From JAJOKK01 sp965370555 (GTDB lineage: Bacteria > Bipolaricaulota > Bipolaricaulia > UBA7950 > UBA9294), in assembly GCA_965370555.1 (NCBI GenBank), contig CBDUVB010000009.1, positions 1 through 59,132 on the forward strand: 59,132 nucleotides of DNA. The letters are read 5' to 3'. Both the position numbers and the translations under genes were made by a program. The notes under the pieces were generated by a model. That model made no database searches and had not been told where the DNA came from. It saw only the letters and a list, made by a program, of their open reading frames with translations. Positions 5,062-13,534 of this stretch are shown one piece after another. The stretch's first letter is position 1; each line of letters starts with the position of its first letter.

Positions 5062-8000
5062 ATGGTCTACGAAGCCGATCAAATTAAGGTATTAGAAGAT
5101 CTCGAAGCGGTGCGTCTCCGACCGGGGATGTACATCGGGAGCAGCGGCCAGAGCGGTTTGATGCACCTGATCGAGGAAATCGTCGATAACTCGATCGACG
5201 AGGCCCTCGCTGGCTACTGCAACGAGATCCTGGTCACCGTTCACAAGGATAACCACGTGACCGTGGTCGATAACGGCCGCGGAATGCCGGTGGGAGTTCA
5301 CAAGGAGACGGGTATCCCCGCTCTAGAACTGGTGATGACCACCCTGCACGCTGGAGGCAAGTTCGACAACAAGAGCTACCACGTGAGTGGAGGGCTGCAC
5401 GGTGTCGGCATCTCCGTGGTCAACGCGCTCGCGGAGCATACCTCCGTCGAGGTGAGGCGCAATGGGAAGGTCTACCACCAAGAATTCTCACGTGGGGCAA
5501 AGCTCAACGAGCTTGAAGTGATCGGCAAGGCAAAGGAGACGGGGACGACGATCACCTTCCTCCCCGATTCCGAAATCTTCGGCGAGATTCAGTACAACTT
5601 CTCCAAGCTCTCCCACCGACTGAAGGAGCTCTCCTACCTGAATGGTGGACTGTTGATCATCTTGGAGAACGAGGCGGCCGGGGTCTCCCGCCGCTTTCAG
5701 GCAAAGGGCGGGATCGTCTCTTTTGTGAAGGAGCTTTCGTCGAGCAAGGAATCTATCCACCCCCAGCCGATTTATATCACCGGCGAGGAAGCGGGTACAG
5801 CGGTCGAGATCGCGATGCAGTTCACCGAGAGCTACGACGAGTCGATCTTCGCGTTCGCCAACAACATCAACACGGTCGACGGCGGGACCCACTTGACAGG
5901 GTTCAAGAGCGCTCTCACCAAATTCTTAAACGACTACGGCCGGGAAAAGAAGATCCTGAAGAAGGACGATTCCAACCTGCGCGGGAGCGATATCCGTGAG
6001 GGGTTGGTGGCGATCATCAGTATCAAGATCCAGAACCCTGAGTTCGAGGGGCAGACGAAGACCAAGCTCGGGAATCCCGAGGTGGCGAGCCTGGTGACCG
6101 GAATCGTGCAGGATCAGCTTGCCGTCTACTTTAAGAAGAAGCCGAAGGTGGCGCGGACGATCATCGAAAAATCGGTCAACGCCGGTCGGGCGCGGATGGC
6201 TGCCGCCAAGGCACGGAAGATGGTGCGGCGGAAAGGGGCGTTGCTCTCCTCTACCCTCCCCGGAAAGCTCGCCGACTGTTCCAGTCGCGATCCGGTAAAG
6301 AGCGAGCTTTACATCGTGGAAGGAGATTCCGCTGGAGGGTGTTTTGCCCCTGAGACCCTTATCCGACTTGCTTCAGGAGAGCAAAAGACGATCCGCGAAC
6401 TTGCCGAGGATTGGGAACGCGGTATTACGCACTTCGGATACGCCACAGATGATGGGAGCGATGTACACCTCGTGCCTCTCCTCCATCCGCGTCTGACTAG
6501 GCGAGACGTTCAACTAGTCGAAGTCGAGTTGGATAATGGCGAGAGGGTACGCTCTACACCGGATCATCTCTTCCGCTTACGCGACGGATCATACCGTGAG
6601 GCCCGCAATTTGAAGCCGGGCGATAGTTTAATGCCTTTGAAAACCCGATTGACAGAAGAAGGGGAGACGCCAGCGCCTGGTTACGAGATGGTATGGATGA
6701 ACGGTCGAGAAAAATGGTGGCACACCTACCATCTGGCAGATCTGTATAACCTTCAACAGGGGATCTACTCACGGAAAGCGGGGAGCACGCGCCACCACAA
6801 GGACTTCGATAAGAGTAACAACGACCCGCGGAATATTGAACGAATGCACTGGAAGGATCATCTTCATTTGCATGCTGAACTAGCTGGAGAGATGTCTCGC
6901 CGCCTCTGGCAAGATCCGGAATACCGCGCGCGTAGGATCAAGCAGCTAAGCGAAAAGGCGAAGGAACAGTGGCGAGATCCGGAGTATCGACGATATATGA
7001 GCGAGCGCACCCAGCTTCAGCGCCAAGACGAAGAATTAAACGAAAAGATCCTGGAAGGCTTTCGTCGCTGGTTCAGCTCACTTACACCTGCCGAGTATGT
7101 GGAATACTGTGAGCGGATGAGAGCCATGCAAGAAGCGTACTGGGATGATGCAGGACATCGCCAACAACAGTCAGAGCGCATACATCAGTTCTTCGTGGAA
7201 AACCCAGAGGCACGGGAACGTTTAAGGGAGAAGGCTCTTGAACAATGGGAGGATGAGGAACTGCGTGCTTGGCGTGCGGAGAAGACGCGCGAACAGTGGC
7301 AGGAACCAGAGTATCGTAGGGAACATCGCGCTAAGGTGCGTCGATGGTGGCAGAGACACCCCGAACACCGTGAGAAGCTGATCAAGGCAGCTCAGAAGAC
7401 TTGGGCCGATCCAGAAGGACGAACCAAGATATTGGACGCTCTCTCCAAATGGCGGAACTCAACCTCGAAAGAAGAGAAGAGCCATCTCATTCGTGAGGGA
7501 CATAAGATCAAGGCGCTTCAACTCTTGAATGAGGTATTGGCGGCATCAGATGTGTGTAAGGAGTACGAACATCTGCGGTTGAAGCAGGCTCCCACCGCTC
7601 TCCGCTATGATCGCCTGTTGCAGGAGCATTTTGCGGGAGATGAGCAACGGATGCTCGAGGTTGCGATGAACGTAAACTGCAAAGTCAACGCGGTTTATCG
7701 GCTTACAGAGCGTAGCGATGTATATGATCTCACCGTGGAGAATTACCAGAATTTCGCCTTGGCCGCCGGTGTGTTTGTGCATAACAGTGCCAAACAAGGA
7801 CGCGATCGGGGATTTCAGGCTATCCTTCCCCTGCGCGGGAAGGTGTTGAATGTGGAGAAGGCCCGCCTGGCAAAGCTCCTCGATAACGCGGAGATCAAGG
7901 CGATGATCACCGCGGTCGGAACCGGAATTCGAGAAGATTTCTCACTGGAGAGGCTCCGCTATCATAAGCTGATCATCATGGCCGATGCCGACGTCGATGG

Positions 8001-8394
8001 CGCGCATATCTGTACGTTGATCCTGACCTTCTTCTTCCGCTACCTGCGTACCCTGATCGAGCACGGCTACGTCTACATCGCCAAGCCACCGCTCTATCAG
8101 GTGAAGACAGGAAAGAAGACCACCTATTTCTATACGGACGAAGAACTCGAAGAGTTCCGTGCTTCTCACAACGGTGGCTTCTCGCTCAAGCGGTTCAAGG
8201 GATTGGGAGAGATGAACCCCCGCGAGCTGTGGGAGACGACGATGAACCCGGAGAACCGCACCCTGAAACAGATCGAGATCCGCGATGCCCTGGAGGCGGA
8301 CGAGGTCTTCTCTACACTAATGGGGAACGACGTGGCTCTGCGTCGCAACTTCATCTGGGAGAACAGCGACAAGATCACCTCTCTCGACATCTGA
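5062..8394 (+). CDS. gyrB: DNA gyrase subunit B, interrupted by an intein
   Basis: Type II topoisomerase ATPase/Toprim subunit that introduces negative supercoils together with GyrA. The precursor is 1110 residues; removing the 482-residue intein leaves 628, normal for GyrB. The GHKL ATPase motifs are visible: EEIVDNSIDEAL (38-49), DNGRG (70-74) and GGLHGVG (110-116). The Toprim motif YIVEGDSAGG ends the N-extein at residue 426; the C-extein resumes with SAKQGRDR and contains DADVDGAHI and the C-terminal FKGLGEMNPRELWETTM. I chose ATG 5062 because the family starts there (VYEADQIKVLEDLEAVR) and the promoter lies just upstream. ParE is less likely given the Toprim/C-terminal sequence, but no gyrA is present to confirm. 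Confidence 0.97.
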   Translation: MVYEADQIKVLEDLEAVRLRPGMYIGSSGQSGLMHLIEEIVDNSIDEALAGYCNEILVTVHKDNHVTVVDNGRGMPVGVHKETGIPALELVMTTLHAGGKFDNKSYHVSGGLHGVGISVVNALAEHTSVEVRRNGKVYHQEFSRGAKLNELEVIGKAKETGTTITFLPDSEIFGEIQYNFSKLSHRLKELSYLNGGLLIILENEAAGVSRRFQAKGGIVSFVKELSSSKESIHPQPIYITGEEAGTAVEIAMQFTESYDESIFAFANNINTVDGGTHLTGFKSALTKFLNDYGREKKILKKDDSNLRGSDIREGLVAIISIKIQNPEFEGQTKTKLGNPEVASLVTGIVQDQLAVYFKKKPKVARTIIEKSVNAGRARMAAAKARKMVRRKGALLSSTLPGKLADCSSRDPVKSELYIVEGDSAGGCFAPETLIRLASGEQKTIRELAEDWERGITHFGYATDDGSDVHLVPLLHPRLTRRDVQLVEVELDNGERVRSTPDHLFRLRDGSYREARNLKPGDSLMPLKTRLTEEGETPAPGYEMVWMNGREKWWHTYHLADLYNLQQGIYSRKAGSTRHHKDFDKSNNDPRNIERMHWKDHLHLHAELAGEMSRRLWQDPEYRARRIKQLSEKAKEQWRDPEYRRYMSERTQLQRQDEELNEKILEGFRRWFSSLTPAEYVEYCERMRAMQEAYWDDAGHRQQQSERIHQFFVENPEARERLREKALEQWEDEELRAWRAEKTREQWQEPEYRREHRAKVRRWWQRHPEHREKLIKAAQKTWADPEGRTKILDALSKWRNSTSKEEKSHLIREGHKIKALQLLNEVLAASDVCKEYEHLRLKQAPTALRYDRLLQEHFAGDEQRMLEVAMNVNCKVNAVYRLTERSDVYDLTVENYQNFALAAGVFVHNSAKQGRDRGFQAILPLRGKVLNVEKARLAKLLDNAEIKAMITAVGTGIREDFSLERLRYHKLIIMADADVDGAHICTLILTFFFRYLRTLIEHGYVYIAKPPLYQVKTGKKTTYFYTDEELEEFRASHNGGFSLKRFKGLGEMNPRELWETTMNPENRTLKQIEIRDALEADEVFSTLMGNDVALRRNFIWENSDKITSLDI
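6340..7785 (+). mobile_element. GyrB intein with HNH homing endonuclease
   Basis: An in-frame 482-residue insert between GDSAGG and SAKQG. It starts with Cys1 (CFAPETLIRL, splicing block A) and has block B as RSTPDHLF (about 71-78, with the TxxH motif). It ends with block F/G (DVYDLTVENYQNFALAAG, then VFVHN) followed by Ser+1, so all residues needed for self-splicing are present. The endonuclease is HNH-type: RHHKDFDKSNNDPRNIERMH at about 151-170, then DHLHLH. After it come repeated W-x-(D/E)PEYR segments (for example LWQDPEYR, QWRDPEYR, QWQEPEYR), which look like NUMOD-type DNA-binding repeats. Known GyrB inteins sit at this same Toprim site. Confidence 0.95.
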
Positions 8395-8464
8395 CCCTTC
8401 TTTGTTGGACCTGTGCCACTGAAGTTCGCTGAAATGGCGCTAGAGTTAGAGAGAAGGAGGTAGG

Positions 8465-8929
8465 ATGAAAAGACGATTGTCACTCGCACTATTACTCTTG
8501 GTCTTCCTGACCGCGCCTGTCATGCCCGGCTCAGCGACCTCTGCCGGATTGGGAGGCGGATTCGACCCGACCGGCATCTTCTTTATAGGGGCCCTCGTCG
8601 AGATTCCGGTTGCCGAATGGATCGACCTGCGCACGCAGATGTCGATCGCGCTCAACTCGGATATCACGGGGTTGATGCTGGTCGATATATCAGCTCTCGC
8701 ACATCGACCGATCGAGTTCTTCGACCCGTTCCTAGGAATGGGGATAGGTGTCGCCCTGACTCCCCGCGGGTACTCGGTGGGATTCACCGTGAATGGGATC
8801 GCCGGGGTGCGGATCGCCTTGTTCGAGCCGGTCAGCGCCTTCCTCGACGTTCACTACGTAATGCGCTTCACCGAAGAGGGATTGAGCCACGGGCCGATCT
8901 ACGAGGCAGGCTTACGAGCTACGTTCTAG
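8465..8929 (+). CDS. Small secreted beta-barrel-like protein
   Basis: A 154-residue protein with a clear signal peptide (RRLSLALLLLVFLTAPVMPG). The rest alternates hydrophobic and polar residues in short Gly-separated strands (for example GMGIGVALTPRGYSVGFTV, then GIAGVRIALFEPVSAFLDV) and ends in a terminal Phe (AGLRATF). These are marks of a small outer-membrane beta-barrel, although no family could be named. If correct, it implies a diderm envelope. AGAAGGAGGTAGG before ATG 8465 is a near-perfect ribosome-binding site, suggesting strong expression. The gene ends one base before the methyltransferase start, so the two are co-translated. Confidence 0.6.
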   Translation: MKRRLSLALLLLVFLTAPVMPGSATSAGLGGGFDPTGIFFIGALVEIPVAEWIDLRTQMSIALNSDITGLMLVDISALAHRPIEFFDPFLGMGIGVALTPRGYSVGFTVNGIAGVRIALFEPVSAFLDVHYVMRFTEEGLSHGPIYEAGLRATF

Positions 8930-9457
8930 ATGATCCTCTACCTGGGGATCGCGCTCGGAGCGGTGACTGTCCTGTGGGTGGGGTGGAACCTGACCCTCGA
9001 TGCCCTGTGGCAGCCGACCGACCGGGTGACGGTGCGTCGGATACTGCGCCTTGCACGGGTGAAAGAAGGGGAACGCGTCCTCGATCTCGGTTGCGGGGAC
9101 GGACGAGTTGTGGTTGCGGCAGCGAGGGAATTCAACGCGCACGCGACCGGGATCGAGATCGACCCTGCCCGTGTCCTGTGGGCGAGAGCGTGGGCCCTCC
9201 TTGCCGGGGTCTCATCGCGAACGCGAATCCTCTGGGGAAACATGTACTCCGCCGATCTGACCGGCGCCGACGTGGTCATTCTCTTCCTCTCTCCCACGGC
9301 AAACTACAAGCTGCAGGAACGTCTGCGCCGCGAACTCAAACCAGGAGCGCGGATCGTCTCCTACTACCACCCGATGTGGGGCTGGGAACCGGAGGAGATC
9401 GGCACTGCCAAAGGTGGTTATCTTCTCTATCTCTACCGAATTCCGGGGGGAGATTGA
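8930..9457 (+). CDS. Membrane-anchored class I SAM-dependent methyltransferase
   Basis: A 175-residue protein. The first 25 residues (ILYLGIALGAVTVLWVGWNL) form a single membrane helix. Motif I of Rossmann-fold methyltransferases follows as VLDLGCGDGRVVVAAA (about residues 50-65), then the acidic end of strand 2 in GIEIDP and motif II-like ADVVILFLSP. It is short but complete. Substrate cannot be read from sequence; the anchor suggests a lipid or membrane protein. It starts immediately after the beta-barrel gene with no gap, so it depends on that gene for translation. Its TGA stop is part of the ATTGAGTG repeat at 9452-9636. Confidence 0.75.
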   Translation: MILYLGIALGAVTVLWVGWNLTLDALWQPTDRVTVRRILRLARVKEGERVLDLGCGDGRVVVAAAREFNAHATGIEIDPARVLWARAWALLAGVSSRTRILWGNMYSADLTGADVVILFLSPTANYKLQERLRRELKPGARIVSYYHPMWGWEPEEIGTAKGGYLLYLYRIPGGD

Positions 9458-9636
9458 GTGATTGAGCGATTTAGCGAGCGGGGGATTTAGGGGATGAAAG
9501 ATAACTCATTTGCGGAAAGCGAGGGAACCGCGGATACAGACCATTGTTTAATCGCTCAATCATTCAATCATTCAATCGCTCAATCATTCAATCACTCAAT
9601 CACTCAATCATTCAATCACTCAATCGCTCAATCGCT
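9452..9636. repeat. Composite repeat: ATTGAGTG arm, GATGAAAGATAACTC core, CAATCATT arm
   Basis: A left arm of ATTGAGTG units supplies the stop of the methyltransferase. The core GATGAAAGATAACTC (9493-9507) supplies a start codon, and a right arm of about ten CAATCATT/CAATCACT/CAATCGCT units is read in frame as the murE N-terminus. The same layout and identical 15-base core occur at 44829-44951 before ispG. Confidence 0.85.
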
Positions 9637-11062
9637 TGCATCTCTGGCTGAAGCGATCGGGGTACCGCCACAGCCGGGATGGGAATCAATAGAGATCACC
9701 GGTATCAGCGAGGACTCGCGCTTAGTTCATCCGGGGTTCTTATTCGTCGCCATCGCCGGGTTCATCACCGATGGACATCGCTACATTGAAGATGCCATCG
9801 CACGCGGTGCCGTGGCTATTGTCGGAGAGAAAGACGTGCAATGTTCGGTACCGTTCGTGCGAGTGGAGGATGGGAGGGAAGCCCTCGCCCACTTGTCGGC
9901 GGTCTTCTTCTCGCATCCCACGCGTGATCTGTTCACGGTCGGGGTCACCGGGACGAACGGGAAGACCACAGTCTGTCACCTTGTTGCACACCTCTTAGAA
10001 GAGGAGAGGAGCACCCTCATCAGCACGGTGGCGAACGAAGCAAGGAACATGCGCGCGGTAACGACTCCCACAAGCCCGCTCATCCAACGGATCGCACATG
10101 AGACCTTAGCCGCCGAGAAGGAGAACCTCGTCCTTGAAGTCTCCTCGGCCGCGCTCCTGCTTCACCGGGTCGATAGCGTCGATTTCAATGTCGCCGTCTT
10201 CACCAACCTCACCCATGACCACCTCGACTTCCACGATGACAGGGAAGGGTACTTGGCGGCAAAGCTCCTCCTATTTCGGAATTTGAATCCAGGGGCGACC
10301 GCAATTGTGAACGCGGACGATCCGGCAGTGGATCGTGTCCTTGCAGCCAGCGCGGGGCATCTCCTCACCTACGAATGCTTGGGGTCAGATGCCGACATTC
10401 GTGCGGAGGAGATCCATTACATGCTACGAAAGACCTCATTCACCCTGCGGGTAGGGGAAGAAGCTCAACCGATAGAGCTGCACCTACCCGGGGAGCACAA
10501 CGTCTACAATGCCCTTGCCGCCGCAGCAGTCGCAACTGTAAAGGGAATGACCCTGACAATGATTGCCGAACGGCTGAGAACGGCCCGGAGCGTAGAAGGC
10601 CGCTACCAGTTCTTCCATGCGAAGAACGGAGCAACGGTGATCGTCGACTTCGCCCACAGCCCCGACTCGCTGGAAAGGATGCTCCTCTCCCTTCATCCCT
10701 ACCACAACAAAATCATCTGTGTCTTCGGCTGCGGAGGGGAGAGCGACCGGAAGAAACGGCCGCTCATGGGCGCGATCAGCGGTACACTCGCCGACATGAC
10801 GATCCTCACAAGTGACAATCCCAAGACAGAGGATCCAGAGGCAATTAGCGCGGAAATCGAAGCTGGACTTCTTCCTACCGGCGGACGTTATGAGAAGATC
10901 GACGACCGCCGTGACGCGATCCTACGGGCGATCGCCTTAGCAGAGCCAAAGGACGTAATCCTCATCACTGGTAAGGGACACGAACCGTACCAGATCATAG
11001 GCCATGAATTCGTCCCCTACAGTGACGCTGGCTTCCTTCACAAAACGGGATTGGTGAGTTGA
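9494..11062 (+). CDS. murE: UDP-N-acetylmuramyl-tripeptide synthetase (MurE)
   Basis: Cytoplasmic ligase adding the third amino acid to UDP-MurNAc-L-Ala-D-Glu in peptidoglycan synthesis. The protein from ATG 9494 is 522 residues. It shows the N-terminal uridine-binding domain (GISEDSRLVHPGFLFVAIAG), the P-loop GVTGTNGKTT (about 152-161), EVSSAALLLHRVD, FTNLTHDHLDFH and the C-terminal substrate loop TSDNPKTEDP. Meso-DAP-adding enzymes normally have DNPR here and Lys-adding ones differ; DNPK leaves the residue uncertain. The first 50 residues are repeat-encoded (QSFNHSIA periods of 8), so the native start, probably near LASLAEAIGV, has been replaced. GGGG lies before the ATG. No other mur genes are adjacent. 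Confidence 0.93.
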   Translation: MKDNSFAESEGTADTDHCLIAQSFNHSIAQSFNHSITQSFNHSIAQSLASLAEAIGVPPQPGWESIEITGISEDSRLVHPGFLFVAIAGFITDGHRYIEDAIARGAVAIVGEKDVQCSVPFVRVEDGREALAHLSAVFFSHPTRDLFTVGVTGTNGKTTVCHLVAHLLEEERSTLISTVANEARNMRAVTTPTSPLIQRIAHETLAAEKENLVLEVSSAALLLHRVDSVDFNVAVFTNLTHDHLDFHDDREGYLAAKLLLFRNLNPGATAIVNADDPAVDRVLAASAGHLLTYECLGSDADIRAEEIHYMLRKTSFTLRVGEEAQPIELHLPGEHNVYNALAAAAVATVKGMTLTMIAERLRTARSVEGRYQFFHAKNGATVIVDFAHSPDSLERMLLSLHPYHNKIICVFGCGGESDRKKRPLMGAISGTLADMTILTSDNPKTEDPEAISAEIEAGLLPTGGRYEKIDDRRDAILRAIALAEPKDVILITGKGHEPYQIIGHEFVPYSDAGFLHKTGLVS

Positions 11063-11144
11063 ACGACTGCTTGCCGAGCCGATTCCGTTGCTGGCCCTGC
11101 AACCAAATCGGGGGAGGGTTCAGCAAAAGCTTGAGAACCGTTTA

Positions 11145-11230
11145 GAGACAGACCTTGTTTCTTGCGTGACCTAGCTGTCTCCAGAAGCGGAATCCCGCTA
11201 CTTTCCATGCAAGAAACAAGATCTGTCCCC
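11145..11230. repeat. Palindromic REP/MITE-like element, copy E
   Basis: Arms GACAGACCTTGTTTCTTGCG (from 11147) and CATGCAAGAAACAAGATCTG (from 11206) are inverted copies of each other with two mismatches. The interior CCAGAAGCGGAATCCCGCT is a diverged relative of copies A and B. It sits between the convergent murE and flippase genes. Confidence 0.75.
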
Positions 11231-11245
11231 TTTTTCGCCCATTGT

Positions 11246-13042
11246 CTAATCGGAAACCTTGGCCATGTTCCGAAACTGTGCGTTTGAGCTTAGCAGCTCG
11301 TCGTATTTCCCCTGTGCCACGATGCGGCCATCGTCCACTACGTACACCACATCGCAGTCCTTCACCGTCGTCAGTCGATGGGCGATGATGATCAGGGTCT
11401 TCACTTTCGCCACATTCGCAATCGCCTTGAATACGCCCTCCTCGGTGGCTCCGTCGAGTGCGCTTGTCGCTTCGTCAAGTACGAGCACCGCCGGATTGTG
11501 ATACAGGGCGCGAGCGATCCCGATCCGCTGACGCTCCCCACCACTGAGGCGCACGCCTCGCTCTCCAACCGTGGTCTGATAGCCGTCTGGAAGAGATGTA
11601 AGGATGAAGTCATGGACATTGGCGATCCGCGCTGCGCGCTCTACCGCCCTCATGTCAATCTGTTCATCGGGAATCCCCAAGGCGATGTTGCGAGCGACGG
11701 TGTCGTCGGTCAGATAGATCTCTTGCGGCACATACCCAAGATTCCTCTGCCAGCGCCCCAGGTTCTCATCGGTGATCTCTGTTCCATCTACGTAGATACC
11801 GCCACCGGCAAGGCGAAGCAAGCCCAGGATCAGGTCGACGGTCGTGGTCTTGCCGGAACCGGTCCTACCGGCAAATCCGACTGACGACCCAGCGTTGATG
11901 GTGAGATTCAGCCCCTCGAGGACAGGCAATCCCGCGCCGGGATAGCGGAATGTCACGTTGCGAAGCTCAAGTATCTTGTGAAACGGCAACGGAACAGCAT
12001 CTCGGTCAGCGGACGTTGCATGAATAACATCTCCTTCAAGCGCTTCATGCAGGACATCAAGCGCAGCGGCATTGAACTTGACCTGTGCAGCACCGGAGAA
12101 GAGCACCTGCAACGCCGGCATGAGTCGATATCCAGCGAATGCGTACAGCCCGACAAGCGGCAGCACCTGCTCGAGATTCCGGCGCATGCCGAGCAGGTAC
12201 AGAACGACAACCAGGATACCGCCGAACGCGATCGTTTCCATGGCGTATCTGGGGATGCTTGAGATGAGAGCCGCACTCGCCATTCGGTCCGAGTAGCGAA
12301 AAGACTGAGTGGAATAGCGCTCGATAAACAGCTTGTCCTTTCCCAGTAGCTTCAACAGCTTGATCGCCCCGAATGCCTCGTTTGCGACCTTGAACCGCTC
12401 CGTGTTCGCTTCCACTCGTTCCCTACCGATTCGCGCCAGCTTGCGATGTACAAACGCGTAGATCACGCCATAAGCACTTCCGAGCGCCGCCATCATGACC
12501 AGGGCAAGCATCGGGTTGATGGCCAACAGGAACGCCAGGATGAATAGGATCACAAACCCTTTGGTCAGCGCCTTCATGCCCGGGATGACAAGGCCGTTCA
12601 CCACTTGTTGCGTTTCCATCAATATGTTGCGCCCGAGGGCGGCCGTGTTCTGGTTAAGGAAGAACACGTACGGGCGATGAAGGTAGCTCGCCAGCAATCG
12701 CCGCGATAGGCTGTGGTTCTGCATCCAACTGAACCGCAGTATCGCCCACGTGGCCAGGGCGGCAATGGCATTGCTCAACACGATAACGCCCAGCACCACG
12801 AATCCCAAGAAGAGAAGGAACCAATTGACGCTTGCAAAGCCAAGGGTGGCAAAAAACCAGTGCAGAATAGCATTATCCTGCACCGCGGAGGGGTTCGCGA
12901 CAAGGGTCAGAAACGGCACGATTGAGGCGATACCGGCGACCTCGACCAGCGCATGGAGAACCACCGCCCCGAATACCAGTATAAGCTTCCGTCGCTCCCG
13001 CGGGGTAAACAGATCGAACAGCTTACGCACCATCACACGCAT
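11246..13042 (-). CDS. PglK/MsbA-like ABC flippase (fused permease and ATPase)
   Basis: A 598-residue half-transporter. About residues 1-320 form a six-helix exporter domain starting KLFDLFTPRERRKLILVFG, and the 'ALVEVAGIASIVPFL' segment resembles PglK, which flips lipid-linked oligosaccharides. The nucleotide-binding domain follows, with Walker A GRTGSGKTT (about 385), Q-loop VPQEIYL, signature LSGGERQRIGIARAL, Walker B VLVLDEATSALD and switch His in IIAHRLTT. All catalytic residues are present; it should work as a homodimer. Likely cargo is a polyprenyl-linked glycan or lipid, but no glycosyltransferases are adjacent. The ATG at 13042 is preceded by GGGGAGGTGGGG. Confidence 0.85.
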   Translation of the reverse strand: MRVMVRKLFDLFTPRERRKLILVFGAVVLHALVEVAGIASIVPFLTLVANPSAVQDNAILHWFFATLGFASVNWFLLFLGFVVLGVIVLSNAIAALATWAILRFSWMQNHSLSRRLLASYLHRPYVFFLNQNTAALGRNILMETQQVVNGLVIPGMKALTKGFVILFILAFLLAINPMLALVMMAALGSAYGVIYAFVHRKLARIGRERVEANTERFKVANEAFGAIKLLKLLGKDKLFIERYSTQSFRYSDRMASAALISSIPRYAMETIAFGGILVVVLYLLGMRRNLEQVLPLVGLYAFAGYRLMPALQVLFSGAAQVKFNAAALDVLHEALEGDVIHATSADRDAVPLPFHKILELRNVTFRYPGAGLPVLEGLNLTINAGSSVGFAGRTGSGKTTTVDLILGLLRLAGGGIYVDGTEITDENLGRWQRNLGYVPQEIYLTDDTVARNIALGIPDEQIDMRAVERAARIANVHDFILTSLPDGYQTTVGERGVRLSGGERQRIGIARALYHNPAVLVLDEATSALDGATEEGVFKAIANVAKVKTLIIIAHRLTTVKDCDVVYVVDDGRIVAQGKYDELLSSNAQFRNMAKVSD

Positions 13043-13071
13043 GCCGACCCCACCTCCCCCTCACATGAGGC

Positions 13072-13100
13072 ATTCTACGCCGATATCCGCTCGTCGGCAA
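13072..13100 (-). promoter_or_regulatory. Candidate promoter of the flippase gene
   Basis: On the minus strand, TTGCCG (13095-13100), a 17-base spacer and TAGAAT (13072-13077), about 29 bases before the start codon. Confidence 0.6.
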
Positions 13101-13360
13101 TCAAAAAGGGGACTCGTACATTAGGGAAGGAGTTCAAGGGGCTGTAGACTGTGGAGTGGATGGAGGCAGTTCTTGAAGTGGGCAGATCGGAAAGGGACAG
13201 AGCGGCTCGTCAAGTCAGCTCGCGGGGCAAATGGACGCCCTCCCACAAGCCAGGACAGCATCCCGAGCGCAGCTCTCACTGCAGCTTGAGTTTGCGAGCT
13301 CAGGCTGGGGAGCCTATATGACTGTAGGAAGAACTTTCGTTCTGTCTGCAGTCTGGTAGT

Positions 13361-13455
13361 TTGGAGCCTGGGGGACTCGAACTAGCCCGTTCTATGTAAC
13401 ACAATTACAATTCTGTTGCACTCTGACCCATAAGCCGCTACCGCTGCCGCTTGGC
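13361..13455 (-). other. tRNA-like remnant
   Basis: On the minus strand a T-loop-like GTTCGAGTCCCCC followed by AGGCTCCA looks like a tRNA or tmRNA 3' end, and GCCAAGCGGCAGCGGTAGC resembles a D-arm. The acceptor halves do not pair and no sound anticodon arm can be drawn, so it looks like a decayed or chimeric tRNA beside the intact tRNA-Gln. The rest of 13101-13463 shows no gene. Confidence 0.3.
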
Positions 13456-13463
13456 GAAAGGAT

Positions 13464-13534
13464 TTAGGGCGGGAGGATTCGAACCTCCGATCACGGCTCC
13501 AAAGGCCGCTGCCTTACCGCTTGGCTACGCCCTA
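13464..13534 (-). tRNA. tRNA-Gln(UUG)
   Basis: The acceptor TAGGGCG pairs with CGCCCTA and the D-arm is AGCCAAGCGGTAAGGC. The anticodon loop CTTTGGA gives anticodon TTG, and the T-arm GGAGGTTCGAATCCTCC is intact. CCA is not encoded, unlike the two tRNAs near 4.7 kb. Its first three bases (TAG) are also the stop codon of spoVG, so the two share one transcript and must be separated by RNase P cleavage. Confidence 0.93.

Noticed and set aside
4913..5062. Replication origin next to gyrB
   Set aside because: No DnaA-box cluster (TTATCCACA type), no dnaA or dnaN nearby; the structure is a palindromic repeat and a promoter.
9540..9636. CRISPR-like array of short repeats
   Set aside because: The unit is 8 bases with no unique spacers, and there are no cas genes; it is a tandem repeat array.
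13361..13534. tmRNA (ssrA) gene
   Set aside because: The 3' end is only loosely similar, no matching 5' GGGGCTG-type half or tag peptide frame is found within 400 bases.
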